Under the pieces are notes generated by a model. The model was not told the origin of the DNA and searched no databases. It worked only from the letters and a program-made list of their open reading frames with translations. A program made the translations under genes and the position numbers. Of a DNA stretch of 5,082 nt, positions 4,972 to 5,082 are shown piece after piece. This DNA is from Actinomycetota bacterium (lineage in GTDB: Bacteria; Actinomycetota; Thermoleophilia; Gaiellales; Gaiellaceae). Location: positions 1 through 5,082 of the forward strand of contig VAXT01000233.1 of the NCBI GenBank assembly GCA_005883245.1, given 5' to 3'. How positions within the stretch are numbered: the stretch's first letter is position 1; each line of letters begins with the position of its first letter.

Positions 4972-5082
4972 ATGACCCCCTCCGCGCTAGAGAGGGTCTC
5001 GGTCTCGGTTACGCCCCGTCTCCGTCCTGGGGACGCCAGGCCCGTGACGCCGGAGGTCGCCGCGTTTGGGCCCGTCGCTCCG
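4972..5082 (+). CDS. Possible start of an unrecognised gene, cut by right edge
   Basis: ATG 4972 opens a frame of 37 codons that stays open to the window end, beginning MTPSALERVSVSVTPRL. About 80% of third positions are G or C, like the real genes here. A weak purine stretch AGGCGAG precedes the ATG by 4 nt. No family is recognised from so short a piece. The first bases also form a hairpin (4974-4998), and a competing minus-strand frame is open over the same bases, so coding is unproven. Confidence 0.3.
   Translation, partial: MTPSALERVSVSVTPRLRPGDARPVTPEVAAFGPVAP
4974..4998. other. Imperfect hairpin near the right edge
   Basis: GACCCCCTC (4974-4982) pairs with GAGAGGGTC (4990-4998) with one C/A mismatch around the loop CGCGCTA. 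It has no T-tract. It is directly followed by a short tandem GGTCTC repeat (4995-5006 including the stem end). It could be a terminator for something on the minus strand, or mRNA structure over the start of the edge gene. Confidence 0.3.

Noticed and set aside
4707..4973. Minus-strand 88-codon open frame ending in SDGLEPSTPSLPWR
   Set aside because: This ending is the well-known spurious peptide produced by translating the antisense of tRNA-Thr-like genes. The frame covers the tRNA and its terminator.

Overview
The window is GC-rich, with strong G/C preference at third codon positions in every real gene. It carries an actinobacterial-looking signalling cluster: an FHA/winged-helix regulator, a membrane Ser/Thr kinase and a methyltransferase. 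I infer a high-GC actinomycete, perhaps a soil Thermoleophilia-type lineage. That placement is a style judgement, not a proof.

Layout. (1) Positions 1-1352, minus strand: a secreted protein with a Sec signal peptide, a beta-sandwich-like N-terminal part and beta-propeller-like repeats. Its C-terminus runs off the left edge. (2) Positions 1353-1439: a short divergent intergenic region. (3) Positions 1440-4295, plus strand: a tight three-gene run. It holds an FHA + OmpR-type winged-helix regulator (1440-2150), a PknB-type Ser/Thr kinase with one membrane span and an extracytoplasmic sensor (2147-3486), and a class I SAM-dependent methyltransferase (3489-4295). The genes are linked by a GTGA overlap and a 2-bp gap. 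(4) Positions 4315-4650, minus strand: a short TfoX N-terminal-domain protein, convergent to the methyltransferase. (5) Positions 4696-4768, plus strand: tRNA-Thr(GGT), followed by a clear intrinsic terminator. (6) Positions 4811-5082: mostly non-coding, with short helically phased repeats, a hairpin and perhaps the first codons of a gene leaving the right edge.

The main anomaly is in the kinase. The N-lobe and catalytic loop are intact in one frame up to 2713. The C-lobe end, linker, membrane span and sensor continue in another frame from 2716. The roughly 25-30 residues between the APE-like motif and the C-lobe (subdomain IX, the DxWSxG-type helix) are missing. This is a deletion plus frameshift, so the gene is either a pseudogene or an assembly or sequencing error.

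Read as a unit, the cluster resembles the mycobacterial PknH/EmbR pair: a transmembrane kinase beside an FHA-containing DNA-binding regulator. Here the regulator has the reverse domain order (FHA first, winged helix last). The divergent secreted propeller gene and the downstream methyltransferase are candidate outputs or partners, by position only.
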